The notes beneath the pieces are model-generated. The model was not told the DNA's origin and searched no databases. It was given only the letters and a program-made list of their open reading frames with translations. A stretch of 64,000 nt of DNA, taken from assembly GCF_000308815.1 (NCBI RefSeq), contig NZ_BAFX01000064.1:1-64000 (forward strand), written 5' to 3'. Both the position numbers and the translations under genes were made by a program. Shown piece by piece: positions 33,151 to 41,961 of the stretch; within the stretch, counting starts at the first letter, position 1; every line of letters begins with the position of its first letter. The DNA comes from Nocardia concava NBRC 100430. GTDB lineage: Bacteria > Actinomycetota > Actinomycetes > Mycobacteriales > Mycobacteriaceae.

Positions 33151-33906
33151 GTGCGCCGTAAGCTCGCCGCCGTCATGCTCGCCGTAGTCGCCGCCGCAGG
33201 GCTCGTCGCATGCAGCTCCAGCAAGGACGACGCCAACGTCCTCAAGGTCGGCACCGAGGGCAACTACTCGCCCTTCACCTACCAGGACAACGGCAGCCTC
33301 ACCGGCTACGACGTCGACGTGATCAAGGCCGTCGGCGACAAGATCGGCAAGAAGGTGGAGTTCACCACCGCCCCCTGGGACTCGCTGTTCGCCGCGCTGG
33401 AATCCAAGCGCGTGGACCTCATCGCCAACCAGGTGACCATCAAACCCGCACGCGTGGAGAAGTATTCGCTCTCCCAGCCCTACACCGTCTCCGAGGGCGT
33501 CATCGTCACCAAGACCGGCAATGACGGCATCCACACCCTCGCCGACCTGAGCGGCAAGACGTGCGGCCAGTCCGAGACCAGCAACTGGGCCGAGGTCGCC
33601 AAGACCGCGGGCTGCAAGGTCGAGGCCATCCCCGGCTTCGTCGAGGCCGTGCAGCTGCTCAAGACCGGCCGCGCCGACGCCACCGTCAACGACACCCTCG
33701 CGGTGAACGCCTACACCAAGCAGCAGGGCACCGGCACCATCCAGATCGTCGGCAAGACCGGTGAGACCTCCAAGCAGGCCTTCGCCGCCCGCAAGGACTC
33801 GCAGGCGCTGACCGATCAGATCAACAAGGCCCTCGACGAGCTGCGCGCCGACGGCACGCTGGCGAAGATCTCCGAGAAGTACTTCGGCACCGACGTCAGC
33901 AAGTAA
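33151..33906 (+). CDS. Amino-acid ABC transporter substrate-binding lipoprotein
   Basis: 251 residues from the GTG at 33151. The signal peptide has lipobox LVAC and mature start CSSSK. Type II periplasmic binding fold (SBP_bac_3): LKVGTEGNYSPFTYQ, GYDVDVIKAVGDKIG, WDSLFAALESKRVDLIANQ, LADLSGKTCGQSETSN, and EKYFGTDVSK at the end. Closest in style to cystine/polar amino-acid binding proteins. The permease follows 21 bases downstream; no ATPase gene is adjacent. Confidence 0.93.
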   Translation: MRRKLAAVMLAVVAAAGLVACSSSKDDANVLKVGTEGNYSPFTYQDNGSLTGYDVDVIKAVGDKIGKKVEFTTAPWDSLFAALESKRVDLIANQVTIKPARVEKYSLSQPYTVSEGVIVTKTGNDGIHTLADLSGKTCGQSETSNWAEVAKTAGCKVEAIPGFVEAVQLLKTGRADATVNDTLAVNAYTKQQGTGTIQIVGKTGETSKQAFAARKDSQALTDQINKALDELRADGTLAKISEKYFGTDVSK

Positions 33907-33927
33907 GCGACACAGGGCCTTTCGACT

Positions 33928-34596
33928 ATGGATGACGCCACCTGGGCGCTGGTCAGGCACAACCTGTGGCCGATGCTGCAGGCCACGATCGACAAGACGC
34001 TGCCGCTGACGGCCATCAGTTTCGTGATCGGGCTGGCCATCGCGCTGTTCGTGGCGCTGGCCCGGATGTCGAGCGTGTGGCCGCTGTCGGCGGCCGCGCG
34101 CTTCTACATCTCGATCATTCGCGGTACGCCGCTGCTGGTGCAGCTGTTCATCATCTTCTTCGGCTTGCCGGCCTTCAATATCGTGCTGAAGCCGTTTCCG
34201 GCGGCGATCATCGCCTTCAGTCTCAATGTGGGCGGGTACGCGGCCGAAATCATTCGCGCCGCGATCCTTTCGGTCGCGAACGGCCAGTGGGAGGCGTCCT
34301 ACTCGGTCGGCATGAGCTACGCGCAGGCGCTGCGGCTGGTGATCCTGCCGCAGGCCTCGCGCATCGCGGTGCCGCCGCTGTCCAACACCCTGATCTCCTT
34401 GGTGAAGGACACCTCGCTCGCGTCGACCATTCTCGTGACGGAGTTGCTGAGGACCGCGCAAATGGCCGCGGCGCCGACATTCGACTTCTTCGCGCTGTAT
34501 GGCGTTGCCGCTATTTACTACTGGGTAATATGCCTGATCCTGGGCTTCGGCCAAACCCGCTTGGAGACCCGCCTGGCCAGGCATGTCGCCCGTTGA
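33928..34596 (+). CDS. Amino-acid ABC transporter permease (HisM/GlnP type)
   Basis: 222 residues, about five membrane helices. The EAA loop that docks the ATPase is NGQWEASYSVGMSYAQALRL, followed by VILPQASRIAVPPLSN, typical of polar amino-acid permeases. IIRGTPLLVQLFIIFFGLP is the usual N-terminal block. Cotranscribed with the binding protein; the cognate ATP-binding subunit is missing here (pyk follows), so it must be encoded elsewhere. Confidence 0.94.
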   Translation: MDDATWALVRHNLWPMLQATIDKTLPLTAISFVIGLAIALFVALARMSSVWPLSAAARFYISIIRGTPLLVQLFIIFFGLPAFNIVLKPFPAAIIAFSLNVGGYAAEIIRAAILSVANGQWEASYSVGMSYAQALRLVILPQASRIAVPPLSNTLISLVKDTSLASTILVTELLRTAQMAAAPTFDFFALYGVAAIYYWVICLILGFGQTRLETRLARHVAR

Positions 34597-34686
34597 CCAG
34601 GCATTAGCTGAACGGCTGCTTACGAGAACCGTATATGTGTGTGCCGGGCTCGGCATGAGGGTTGTCACAGGTCTAGGGTTTAGGGC

Positions 34687-36111
34687 GTGATGCGACGAAC
34701 GAAGATTGTGTGCACCCTCGGACCCGCAGTGTCATCCGAGGACCGAATTCGTGAGCTCGTCGAAAGTGGCATGGACGTTGCGCGCCTGAACTTCAGCCAC
34801 GGCGAGCACAGCGACCATGCTGAGAACTACAAGAAGGTGCGCGCCGCCAGCGATGCCGCTGGCCGCGCGGTCGGCATCCTCGCCGACCTGCAGGGCCCCA
34901 AGATCCGGCTCGGCCGGTTCGAGGGTGACGGCAAGACCGTGTGGAACACGGGCGAGGAAGTCCGAATCACCGTCGACGACATCGTAGGGACTCACGACCG
35001 GGTTTCCACCACCTACAAACACCTCGCCAAGGACGCCAAGCCCGGCGACCGGCTGCTCGTGGACGACGGCAAGGTCGGGCTGACCGTGCTGCGCGTCGAA
35101 GACAATGACGTGGTCTGCAAGGTCACCGAGGGCGGCCCCGTCTCCAACAACAAGGGCGTCTCGCTGCCCGGCATGGACGTGTCCGTGCCCGCGCTGTCCG
35201 AGAAGGACATCGACGACCTGGAATTCGCCCTGAAGCTGGGCGTGGACTTCATCGCGCTGTCCTTCGTGCGCTCGCCCTCCGATGTGGAGCTGGTGCACGA
35301 CATCATGGACCGCGTGGGCCGCCGGGTGCCGGTTATCGGCAAGCTCGAAAAGCCCGAAGCCATCGACAATCTGGAAGCCATCGTGCTGGCCTTCGACGCC
35401 ATCATGGTCGCCCGCGGCGACCTCGGCGTGGAGCTGCCGCTCGAGCAGGTGCCGCTGGTGCAGAAGCGTGCCGTGCAGATGGCGCGCGAGAACGCCAAGC
35501 CGGTCATCGTGGCCACCCAGATGCTGGAGTCCATGATCACCAACTCCCGCCCGACCCGCGCCGAGGCCTCCGACGTGGCCAACGCGGTGCTCGACGGCGC
35601 GGACGCGGTCATGCTCTCGGGCGAGACCTCGGTCGGCGACTACCCGATCGAGGCCGTGCGCACCATGGCCCGCATCGTGCACGCCGTGGAATCCGAGTCC
35701 TCGACCCGGGTTCCGCCGCTGACCCACGTGCCGCGGACCAAGCGCGGTGTCATCTCCTACGCCGCCCGCGACATCGGCGAGCGGCTGAATGCCAAAGCGC
35801 TGGTTGCCTTCACGCAGTCCGGTGACACGGTGCGCCGCCTGGCCCGCCTGCACACCCCGCTGCCGCTGCTGGCCTTCACGCCGCAGGCCGCGATCCGCAG
35901 CCAGCTCGCCTTGACGTGGGGCGTGGAAACGTTCATCGTTCCTCCGGTGGGCACGACCGACGAGATGATCCACCAGGTGGACAACGCGTTGCTCTCGATC
36001 GGCCGGTACAACAAGGGTGACCTGGTGGTCATCGTGGCCGGCTCGCCGCCGGGTACTGTCGGGTCCACCAACCTGATCCACGTGCATCGCATCGGCGAGG
36101 AGGACCACTAG
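34687..36111 (+). CDS. pyk: Pyruvate kinase
   Basis: 474 residues, a usual bacterial length. It transfers phosphate from phosphoenolpyruvate to ADP. Seen are RRTKIVCTLGPAV, MDVARLNFSHGEH, LQGPKIRLGRF, the magnesium/potassium signature VIGKLEKPEAIDNL, MVARGDLGVELP, and TQMLESMITNSRPTRAE. GTG 34687 and ATG 34690 are both possible starts. Gene order lgt-(small genes)-pyk-tesB matches M. tuberculosis. Two bases separate it from tesB. Confidence 0.97.
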   Translation: MMRRTKIVCTLGPAVSSEDRIRELVESGMDVARLNFSHGEHSDHAENYKKVRAASDAAGRAVGILADLQGPKIRLGRFEGDGKTVWNTGEEVRITVDDIVGTHDRVSTTYKHLAKDAKPGDRLLVDDGKVGLTVLRVEDNDVVCKVTEGGPVSNNKGVSLPGMDVSVPALSEKDIDDLEFALKLGVDFIALSFVRSPSDVELVHDIMDRVGRRVPVIGKLEKPEAIDNLEAIVLAFDAIMVARGDLGVELPLEQVPLVQKRAVQMARENAKPVIVATQMLESMITNSRPTRAEASDVANAVLDGADAVMLSGETSVGDYPIEAVRTMARIVHAVESESSTRVPPLTHVPRTKRGVISYAARDIGERLNAKALVAFTQSGDTVRRLARLHTPLPLLAFTPQAAIRSQLALTWGVETFIVPPVGTTDEMIHQVDNALLSIGRYNKGDLVVIVAGSPPGTVGSTNLIHVHRIGEEDH

Positions 36112-36112
36112 T

Positions 36113-37036
36113 TTGAGTGCGTCGCTGGACGAGACGTCTGCGGACGTCGTCGCGGCCCCGGAGGGGACCGGTTCATCGGAAGATCTACGTGAGCTGCTAC
36201 GCCTGCTTGATCTCGAGGAGAACGGCCCCGACATCTTCCTCGGACACCATCCGGAGAAGGTGTGGAGCCGCACGTTCGGCGGGCAGCTGGTGGCCCAGGC
36301 GATCATCGCCGCGGGCCGCACGGTGGGACCGGAGCGGCCGATCCACGCGGTCAACGCGCACTTCGTGCGCGGCGGAGATCCCAAGGCGCCGATCGAATAT
36401 CACGTCGATCGGCACCGGGACGGGCGCTCCATCGCCAACCGCACGGTGACGGCGTATCAGGACGGGCAGGAGCTGTTCGTCATGCTCGCCGCCTTCCAGG
36501 ACTGGGGCAAGGGGCTCGAGCACGGCGCGCCCCTGCCCGACGTGCCCGGGCCGGAAGACCTTCCCCGCGTGGAGGAGTCGTTCGTGGGCATGGAGGACAA
36601 GCTCCAGATGTTCATCAACGCACCGCATCCCATCGAGATGCGGTACACGAACGATCCGGCGTGGATCCTCAAGGGCAAGGGCGAGAGCCTCGAGTACAAC
36701 CGGGTGTGGATGCGCACCGATGGCGCGCTCCCCGACGACCCGCTGATTCACGTTGCGGCGCTGGCGTATTCGTCCGACACCACGGTGCTGGACTCCATCG
36801 TCACCACGCACGGCCTGTCCTGGGGCTGGGATCGCATCATCGCCGCCACGGTGAACCACTCCATCTGGTTCCACCGGCCCTTCCGCTTCGACGATTGGGC
36901 GCTGTACGCGACCGAGTCGCCGGTGGCGGCGGGCTCCCGCGGCCTGGCGCGCGGACACTTCTACTCCCGCACCGGTGAGTTGTTGGCGACGACCGTGCAG
37001 GAAGGCGTGATTCGCCACTTCCCGGCGCGCCGCTGA
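36113..37036 (+). CDS. tesB: Acyl-CoA thioesterase II
   Basis: 307 residues, double hotdog fold, hydrolyses medium- to long-chain acyl-CoA. Hallmarks are FLGHHPEKVWSRTFGGQLVAQA, HAVNAHFVRGGDPKAPIEYHV, the catalytic-site SSDTTVLDSIVTTHG, SIWFHRPFRFDDWALYATES and GLARGHFYSRTGELLATTVQEG. A TTG at 36113 gives the N-terminus with no better start nearby. Coupled to pyk. A 75-bp repeat follows. Confidence 0.95.
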   Translation: MSASLDETSADVVAAPEGTGSSEDLRELLRLLDLEENGPDIFLGHHPEKVWSRTFGGQLVAQAIIAAGRTVGPERPIHAVNAHFVRGGDPKAPIEYHVDRHRDGRSIANRTVTAYQDGQELFVMLAAFQDWGKGLEHGAPLPDVPGPEDLPRVEESFVGMEDKLQMFINAPHPIEMRYTNDPAWILKGKGESLEYNRVWMRTDGALPDDPLIHVAALAYSSDTTVLDSIVTTHGLSWGWDRIIAATVNHSIWFHRPFRFDDWALYATESPVAAGSRGLARGHFYSRTGELLATTVQEGVIRHFPARR

Positions 37037-37098
37037 GACGCTGAGCGACACATTCGATCGGGCCGTACCTCCTCGAGGTGCGGCCCGAGAGCTATCCC

Positions 37099-37173
37099 CG
37101 TCATTCCGGCATGCTTTTGGCCGGAATCCACCCGGTCGCTGTGGATCCCGGCCAAAAACACGCCGGGATGACG
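37099..37173. repeat. 75-bp intergenic inverted repeat, copy 3
   Basis: Same boundaries and length as the copies at 731 and 22758, with a different centre. Again it lies between convergent genes, tesB and the 133-residue gene ending at 37188. Confidence 0.87.
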
Positions 37174-37187
37174 AGACATCTCAGCGC

Positions 37188-37589
37188 TCAGATGAGCTCG
37201 CGGTTTTCTTCCAGCTCGAAGTTCTCCCGCTGGAGCGCGTGGACGATGTAGGGGACCGGCTCGTCGGCGGACAGCTCCAGCACCAGACGCTGCTCGAGCT
37301 TGGCGATGCCCGCCTTGGTTAGTTGACGGGCCTCGCCCACCAGGCTGAGCGCGATCTCGTAGGTGCGCCGATCACCCGGTTCGTGGCCGGGATGATCCAG
37401 CCGCCACTGGGTTTCGAGCACGGTATGGGTGGGTTCGTCGCACTCCACCGGGAGGGTGAAGCGCCACGCGAAGATATCTCGATCGGCGACGTATTCATCG
37501 ACCACGCGGCACACGGTCTGAGTGACCCGGTGCAGGGTCTGAGGTGTCACGTAAACATGGAGCGAAACATCCGAAATTCGCTTCGGCAT
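37188..37589 (-). CDS. Hypothetical protein, 133 residues
   Basis: The start at 37589 is supported by AAGGA directly upstream. A soluble alpha/beta protein: VSLHVYVTPQTLHRVTQTVCRVV, ADRDIFAWRFTLPVECDEPTH, YEIALSLVGEARQLTKAGIAKL, LVLELSADEPVPYIVHALQR. The pattern of strands and helices resembles small ferredoxin-like domains, but no family is recognised. It is convergent with tesB and has its own upstream region. Confidence 0.65.
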   Translation of the reverse strand: MPKRISDVSLHVYVTPQTLHRVTQTVCRVVDEYVADRDIFAWRFTLPVECDEPTHTVLETQWRLDHPGHEPGDRRTYEIALSLVGEARQLTKAGIAKLEQRLVLELSADEPVPYIVHALQRENFELEENRELI

Positions 37590-37745
37590 GTCCTTGGTCC
37601 TGTTCTTGTGTCGAACCACCGGCAGTGGCGTTCGGCGGAACGGATAAGTGTTCCGCGCGAGAGTGTAATCCCTTACCGGACCAACCCGGCAGCAAGGTGT
37701 ATTGACACGCGGGAGATCAGGACACAACTGTGCCGGATTTGCCTG

Positions 37746-38435
37746 CTATCCGGCGGATTCCGCCGCGTGCCGGGTCGGTTGCCCTGCCCGGTTGGGGGAT
37801 TCGACCGGCCTGGGGTATTCGGTTCGTCTGCCGGTTTCGGCCCGGCCCCCGTCGATCACCAGCAGCGGCTGCTGGCCGGTCGAGGGGCTGCGCGGGTGCA
37901 GGGTGGCCTGCGGATGCTGATGCGCGTGCAGCGCCAGCAGCAGGGGGACCAGGGCCTCGGCGATCTTGTCGCCCACATCGCAATACTGTTGCGGCGAAAG
38001 GCCGACCGGGTCGGAGATGTTCTCGCGGCCGACATAGGCGAGATCGTCGCGGGCGGCATGCAATCCGACGACGGTGCGCGCACCGCTCACCTTCGCGATG
38101 CGGTAGGCCTCGAGCAGGGTGAAGGTGCGGGGGAGCGCCTCGGGCACGAGATCGCGCACCTGGTCGCGGATCTTGTCGGTCATGGTGAGCACCAGATCGG
38201 CGCGGTGCACCATATCCGCCTTGAGGCGGCGGGCCTTGAAATTGTCGGCGTTGCCGCCGAGGCCCACAATCGTCTGTGCGGCAAGGGGTTCCACCGGGAA
38301 CCCGACCAGTGCGCGGACGCCGGCGCTCTCGGCGGATAGGTCCTCGAGTCCGTGGTCAGCGGCCACCGCCAGGGTCAGACGTTCGGCAATGACGGATCGG
38401 CAAACATTTCCGCTGCACACGAACAGCACATGCAT
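37746..38435 (-). CDS. Low-molecular-weight protein tyrosine phosphatase
   Basis: 229 residues. The phosphate loop is at the N-terminus: CSGNVCRS, that is CX5R(S) with nucleophile Cys7 and Arg13; the general-acid loop is probably ISDPVG near residue 140. LMW-PTPases act on phosphotyrosine proteins or belong to the arsenate-reductase fold. The C-terminal ~50 residues (from about HPRSPSTGQQ) are a polar extension beyond the usual ~150-residue core. The presence of a second Cys-based phosphatase, a kinase and an FHA protein 4-7 kb away is notable. Confidence 0.9.
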   Translation of the reverse strand: MHVLFVCSGNVCRSVIAERLTLAVAADHGLEDLSAESAGVRALVGFPVEPLAAQTIVGLGGNADNFKARRLKADMVHRADLVLTMTDKIRDQVRDLVPEALPRTFTLLEAYRIAKVSGARTVVGLHAARDDLAYVGRENISDPVGLSPQQYCDVGDKIAEALVPLLLALHAHQHPQATLHPRSPSTGQQPLLVIDGGRAETGRRTEYPRPVESPNRAGQPTRHAAESAG

Positions 38436-38534
38436 GCGGATAACTTATGCCCGCCGTTGTCGCTTCGAAACAGTTCTGTGACCGAATTACACGTTTGAAC
38501 CGCAGTGTTCATCGCGCGGTCGAATGTCGCTCAC

Positions 38535-39137
38535 CTACTGTTGGTTCCCGTTCACCGGAATATCGATAGCCGAATAGGTATCTGTATCGGTCTTACCATA
38601 AATCGCGGATTCCGTTACCACGGGCGGGATTTCGGGCGCGTGTCGCTCGGCCTCCCGGGTGTGGTCGCCGACCCGTCCCCGGGTGGAGAACAACCGGCCC
38701 CGAGCTGGGACGGTGCGGGCGAAGCGGGCGAGCCCGGTGGGCGCGGCCATATCGTCGTACACGGAATCGATTCCGCCCCTGGCGAAATAGGCCTCGTGCC
38801 AGAATCCGGTCCCGCCGGAATCCTTCAGGAACTGCTGCCACCAGATCCGGTGCGGCTCGGATCGGGTCCACCGTTCGAGGCTCTCCAAATCGCGCCAATA
38901 CTGCCGCGCGCCCCAATGCGGCGGCCACAGCGACCACACCACATCCTCGTGCGACAAAAGGCCGTCCGGCCGATCATGATGCGACTTGTACAACTTGGGC
39001 CCGACCCCCAGCAGTCGCAGAATTCCTCGCGGCGTGCGCACCCGCATCCCGAGCAATATCACCACCAGATCCGGATACTCCGACAGATCCGCGGTCATTC
39101 GCTGCACCCGCATCCACGCCTCCGCACGCTCGTTCAA
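38535..39137 (-). CDS. DUF4188-like / monooxygenase-family protein
   Basis: 200 residues. Features are an N-terminal RMTADLSEYPDLVVILLGMRV segment, a Trp-rich middle (VVWSLWPPHWGARQYWRDLESLERWTR, then HRIWWQQFLKDSGGTGFWHEAYF), and a C-terminal PPVVTESAIYGKT. This matches what I know of the DUF4188 family (a dimeric alpha/beta-barrel fold distantly related to haem- or cofactor-free monooxygenases). The Trp/His-rich middle could bind a cofactor. No partner gene; the role is unknown. Confidence 0.7.
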   Translation of the reverse strand: MNERAEAWMRVQRMTADLSEYPDLVVILLGMRVRTPRGILRLLGVGPKLYKSHHDRPDGLLSHEDVVWSLWPPHWGARQYWRDLESLERWTRSEPHRIWWQQFLKDSGGTGFWHEAYFARGGIDSVYDDMAAPTGLARFARTVPARGRLFSTRGRVGDHTREAERHAPEIPPVVTESAIYGKTDTDTYSAIDIPVNGNQQ

Positions 39138-39216
39138 CCTCGTGCGGACCTACGTCCGTCCCCCGACTCCGGTTCGAAAGTCCACGGCTCGGTCTCGAGT
39201 TCCAGCGTAGGCCCGA

Positions 39217-39666
39217 TTATGTGCTCAGGCGCAGGACCGCGGAGCTGCCGTGGACGGCAACCACCTTCACCGAGAGGCCGTTGAGCGAGATGGTCCCGCC
39301 GACCCCGGTCGTGCCGGACACCGGAAACCCGAACAGGCTCGATGTCGCGGTCACCGACCCGGGCGCGATCTGCCCGATCTTCACCGGCCCGCCGAGCCGG
39401 GTGTACCCGGGAATCGGAATCGTGGTCGGCCCGTCGACCTGGATCTCGCAGTTCCCGTTCTTGCAGGCATCCAGATTCGTGCCGTCGGCCGCCGAGGGCA
39501 GCCCGGACGCTTTGGTTTCCTTCTGAGTCGTCGTCACCTGCACCGCCGTCGTCTGCTGAGCCGCTACCGTTTCCGCAGGTCCGGGGGATCCGCTCGTGCC
39601 TGATCCGCACGCCGCGCAGACCCCCGCGATCACAACCCCCAGGCCAACTTTGACCGGTACTCGCAT
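39217..39666 (-). CDS. Putative lipoprotein, 149 residues
   Basis: Signal peptide with lipobox AAC (GVCAACGSGTSG), followed by a Thr/Gln-rich linker (about residues 28-55) and a small beta-rich domain with a Cys pair (DACKNGNCEIQVDG) and Gly-rich strands (GGTISLNGLSVKVVAVHGSSAVLRL). This layout is common in nocardial and mycobacterial exported lipoproteins of unknown role. It ends 79 bases after the start of the DUF4188 gene on the same strand. Confidence 0.75.
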   Translation of the reverse strand: MRVPVKVGLGVVIAGVCAACGSGTSGSPGPAETVAAQQTTAVQVTTTQKETKASGLPSAADGTNLDACKNGNCEIQVDGPTTIPIPGYTRLGGPVKIGQIAPGSVTATSSLFGFPVSGTTGVGGTISLNGLSVKVVAVHGSSAVLRLST

Positions 39667-39871
39667 GCGGCCTCCACCGTGCTGTTCGGAACTAGGGGAG
39701 ATCTTGCGCGACCGGTCCCGCCGCCGCAGCAGAATGCGAAACAGCTATTAGCCAGATGTTCGGGCGATTCCCGGCGTCCCCACACAATCTCCACATCGCG
39801 TCCCCCCGAATCCCACACGCCATTCCTACAGTCGATCTCACCCCGGCCCCGCACCCAGAATCGGAGGGCCC
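39667..39871. promoter_or_regulatory. Divergent intergenic region
   Basis: About 205 bases between the lipoprotein (minus) and the ferritin-like gene (plus). It contains CCCACACAATCTCCACATCG-type sequence without an obvious repeat. GGAGG lies 5-10 bases before the ATG at 39872. Confidence 0.35.
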
Positions 39872-40651
39872 ATGCCCGACCCGCACTCATTCGCCCGCTG
39901 GACAGCCGAATTCGAGGCCAAGGCCGCCGCCCGCACCCGCACCGGCGACCCCGACTGGTCCCTCGGCGCCACCCTGTCGCCCGCACTGGTCCGCAGCATC
40001 CAGCGTTTCCAGGTAGGCGAATCCGGCGACGGCGCAAACCTCCGCACCAAGGCCGCCCACGCGGGCGACCCCGTCTACGCCGCCGCCGTCGACCTCTTCA
40101 TCGCCGAGGAACAAAACCACGCCCGCCTGCTGCGCCACCTCCTCCGATCCGCGGGCCACGAAACCATCTCCGCCCACTGGACCGACACCGCCTTCGTCCA
40201 CCTCCGCCGAGCCTTGGGCCTCCGCCTCGAACTCATGGTCCTGTCAGTGGCGGAAGTGATCGCCGTCCCCTACTACCGCGCCCTCCGCGACGGCACCCCT
40301 GACGAACTGACCACCCGCACAGCCGCCCTCATCGTCGCCGACGAACAACGCCACATCCCATTCCACACCCAGCGCCTGCAGGGCGCGTTCGCCCGAACCC
40401 CGCGTCTTCTCCGCCCGCTCATCCGCGCGGCATGGCGTGGCATTCTCTACGGTGCGATCACGGTGGTCGTCTTCGATCACGGACCCGCATTGCGGCAATT
40501 GGGTGTCACCCGAAGCGAATTCGCCCGTGCGGCCCTGACGGTCTTCGCCCCGATCTGCGCAACGGTCCTGCCGCGGCGGTCTACTTCGCCTGTTTCGGGT
40601 CCGCTTCGGGCGAGTCGCCCTCCACCGGGAGCGCGGCGGCGTCCCCTTTGA
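39872..40651 (+). CDS. Ferritin-like superfamily protein
   Basis: 259 residues as read. Helices carry probable di-metal ligands: FIAEEQNHARLLRHLL (Glu and His of an ExxH), ELMVLSVAEVIAVPYYRAL (Glu), and LIVADEQRHIPFHTQRL (ExxH). Two ExxH motifs and a further Glu are the signature of the four-helix ferritin/ribonucleotide-reductase fold, so an oxidase or hydroxylase is possible. The last ~35 residues (after CATVLP) are Arg/Pro/Ser-rich and overlap the small gene on the opposite strand, so the frame may be extended or shifted there. Start ATG 39872 with GGAGG upstream. Confidence 0.72.
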   Translation: MPDPHSFARWTAEFEAKAAARTRTGDPDWSLGATLSPALVRSIQRFQVGESGDGANLRTKAAHAGDPVYAAAVDLFIAEEQNHARLLRHLLRSAGHETISAHWTDTAFVHLRRALGLRLELMVLSVAEVIAVPYYRALRDGTPDELTTRTAALIVADEQRHIPFHTQRLQGAFARTPRLLRPLIRAAWRGILYGAITVVVFDHGPALRQLGVTRSEFARAALTVFAPICATVLPRRSTSPVSGPLRASRPPPGARRRPL

Positions 40652-40724
40652 TCGTGTCACCCGGCTCCACGATCGATATCGCGAGCTCCAGGTCTTCATT
40701 CGAACTGACGTTGTACTCCGGCAT
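40581..40724 (-). CDS. Small acidic protein of 47 residues
   Basis: A short frame read directly on the minus strand. A very good Shine-Dalgarno (GGAGGTG) stands eight bases before the ATG at 40724. The product begins MPEYNVSSNEDLELAISIVE, continues with PGDTIKGDAAALPVEG and ends ADPKQAK. It is strongly acidic, without cysteine or a signal peptide. It follows the FAD monooxygenase gene by 82 bases on the same strand, and its 3' half overlaps the end of the ferritin-like gene antisense. It could be a small accessory protein or a leader-like peptide; no family recognised. Confidence 0.6.
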   Translation of the reverse strand: MPEYNVSSNEDLELAISIVEPGDTIKGDAAALPVEGDSPEADPKQAK

Positions 40725-40806
40725 CACTGCACCTCCGCGGATCGCTCGACCAATGCACCCAGTCTGAACCGTTCCCGGAAATTCCGTCGCGTGTCCTGGA
40801 TTCCCG

Positions 40807-41961
40807 CTATGTCATCGCGCCGGTGAGCCGGGCCGCGCCGCGTTCGGAGGCGGTGACCGCTTCCTCCGCGTACACGCGCATGTGGCGCTCGTAGTCGGCG
40901 AGGGCGTCGACGGATGTCAGGTCGCCGCAGAGCAATTCGGCCAAGGTGGCCGCGTCCCGGAGGGCGGTGTTGGCGCCCAGGCCGCCCGCCGGGCTCATGG
41001 CGTGCACGGCATCGCCGAGCGCTGTGATCCGGCGGCCCGGCCAGTCGGGTAGCACGGCGGCCGAGCGGATCGGCAAGGCGGCCACGGCATTCGGGTCGGA
41101 GGTGGTGAGGACGGCGCGCAGCCCGGGATGCCAGTCGGCGGTAAGCTGTGCGAGGGTGGTGGGCAGATCGCCATGCGGGTCCGCGCCGGCGTCGAGGCCG
41201 AACAACGCGCGCGGGCCGAAACAGGCCCAGTAGAGGTAGTCGGCGACGGGGGTGATCGGCTGCCCGGTGAAGGCATCCGGACGAAATGTCATGGCATCGA
41301 CGATGGTCGCGAAGCCGTCCGCGAAGACCACGGATGTCCCGTCGAGCACCGAGTCGTCGATCATCGCGCGCGAGTCGAGGCCGGTTCTGCCGTAGACGCA
41401 CACCATCCCGGTATCCGTGGGATCGGCCGCCGGGCACAGCTGCCGACGCACCGCGGAATGCACGCCGTCCGCGGCCACCAGGACATCGCCGGCGACCGTG
41501 GTCCCGTCCCGGAACCGCGCCGTCACCCGGTCGAGCCCTTCCTCGACGTGAATCAGCTCCTTGCCGAACCGAATTCGCCCCTCGATCCCGCTCATCAAGA
41601 TCTCCCGCAGCGTTTGCCGATTCACACTGAGATCACCGTCCTGATCGTCCTCGGCCTCCGATTGCACCGAGGGCTGCCAGGTCTCCACCGCCCGCCCGGT
41701 TATCTCGTTCAACCCGGTGTCGACGAACCGCCCACCCGATCGCGCGACCGCCGCCGTCTCCCGGAACAACGTCACCAGCTCGCCGGGCAGACAAGCCGCC
41801 AGACTCCGCTGCCCCTGCGCATCGATCCGGATCCGATACCCCTGCGTCCTGCTCCCCACCCCCGAATCCCGCTCGAACACCTCACATTCCACCCCACCCC
41901 GCCCCAACCCCTGCGCCAGACACAACCCGCCGAGCCCCGCCCCCACAATCACAACCCGCAT
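40807..41961 (-). CDS. FAD-dependent monooxygenase (PHBH type)
   Basis: 384 residues from ATG 41961, preceded by GTGAGG. Rossmann FAD motif VVIVGAGLGGLCLAQGLGRGG at the N-terminus, the DG motif in VLVAADGVHSAVRRQL, and the GD motif in ITALGDAVHAMSPAGGLGAN. Such enzymes hydroxylate aromatic or polyketide substrates with NAD(P)H, as in tetracycline-modifying and antibiotic-tailoring enzymes. The frame stays open ~220 codons upstream, but that part is the complement of the phosphatase gene and not coding. No biosynthetic cluster surrounds it. The substrate is unknown. Confidence 0.92.
   Translation of the reverse strand: MRVVIVGAGLGGLCLAQGLGRGGVECEVFERDSGVGSRTQGYRIRIDAQGQRSLAACLPGELVTLFRETAAVARSGGRFVDTGLNEITGRAVETWQPSVQSEAEDDQDGDLSVNRQTLREILMSGIEGRIRFGKELIHVEEGLDRVTARFRDGTTVAGDVLVAADGVHSAVRRQLCPAADPTDTGMVCVYGRTGLDSRAMIDDSVLDGTSVVFADGFATIVDAMTFRPDAFTGQPITPVADYLYWACFGPRALFGLDAGADPHGDLPTTLAQLTADWHPGLRAVLTTSDPNAVAALPIRSAAVLPDWPGRRITALGDAVHAMSPAGGLGANTALRDAATLAELLCGDLTSVDALADYERHMRVYAEEAVTASERGAARLTGAMT

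Noticed and set aside
32425..34668. 747-codon minus-strand frame over TM2 and ABC genes
   Set aside because: Composition shadow rich in Asp/Gly/Arg/His; the plus-strand genes are clear.
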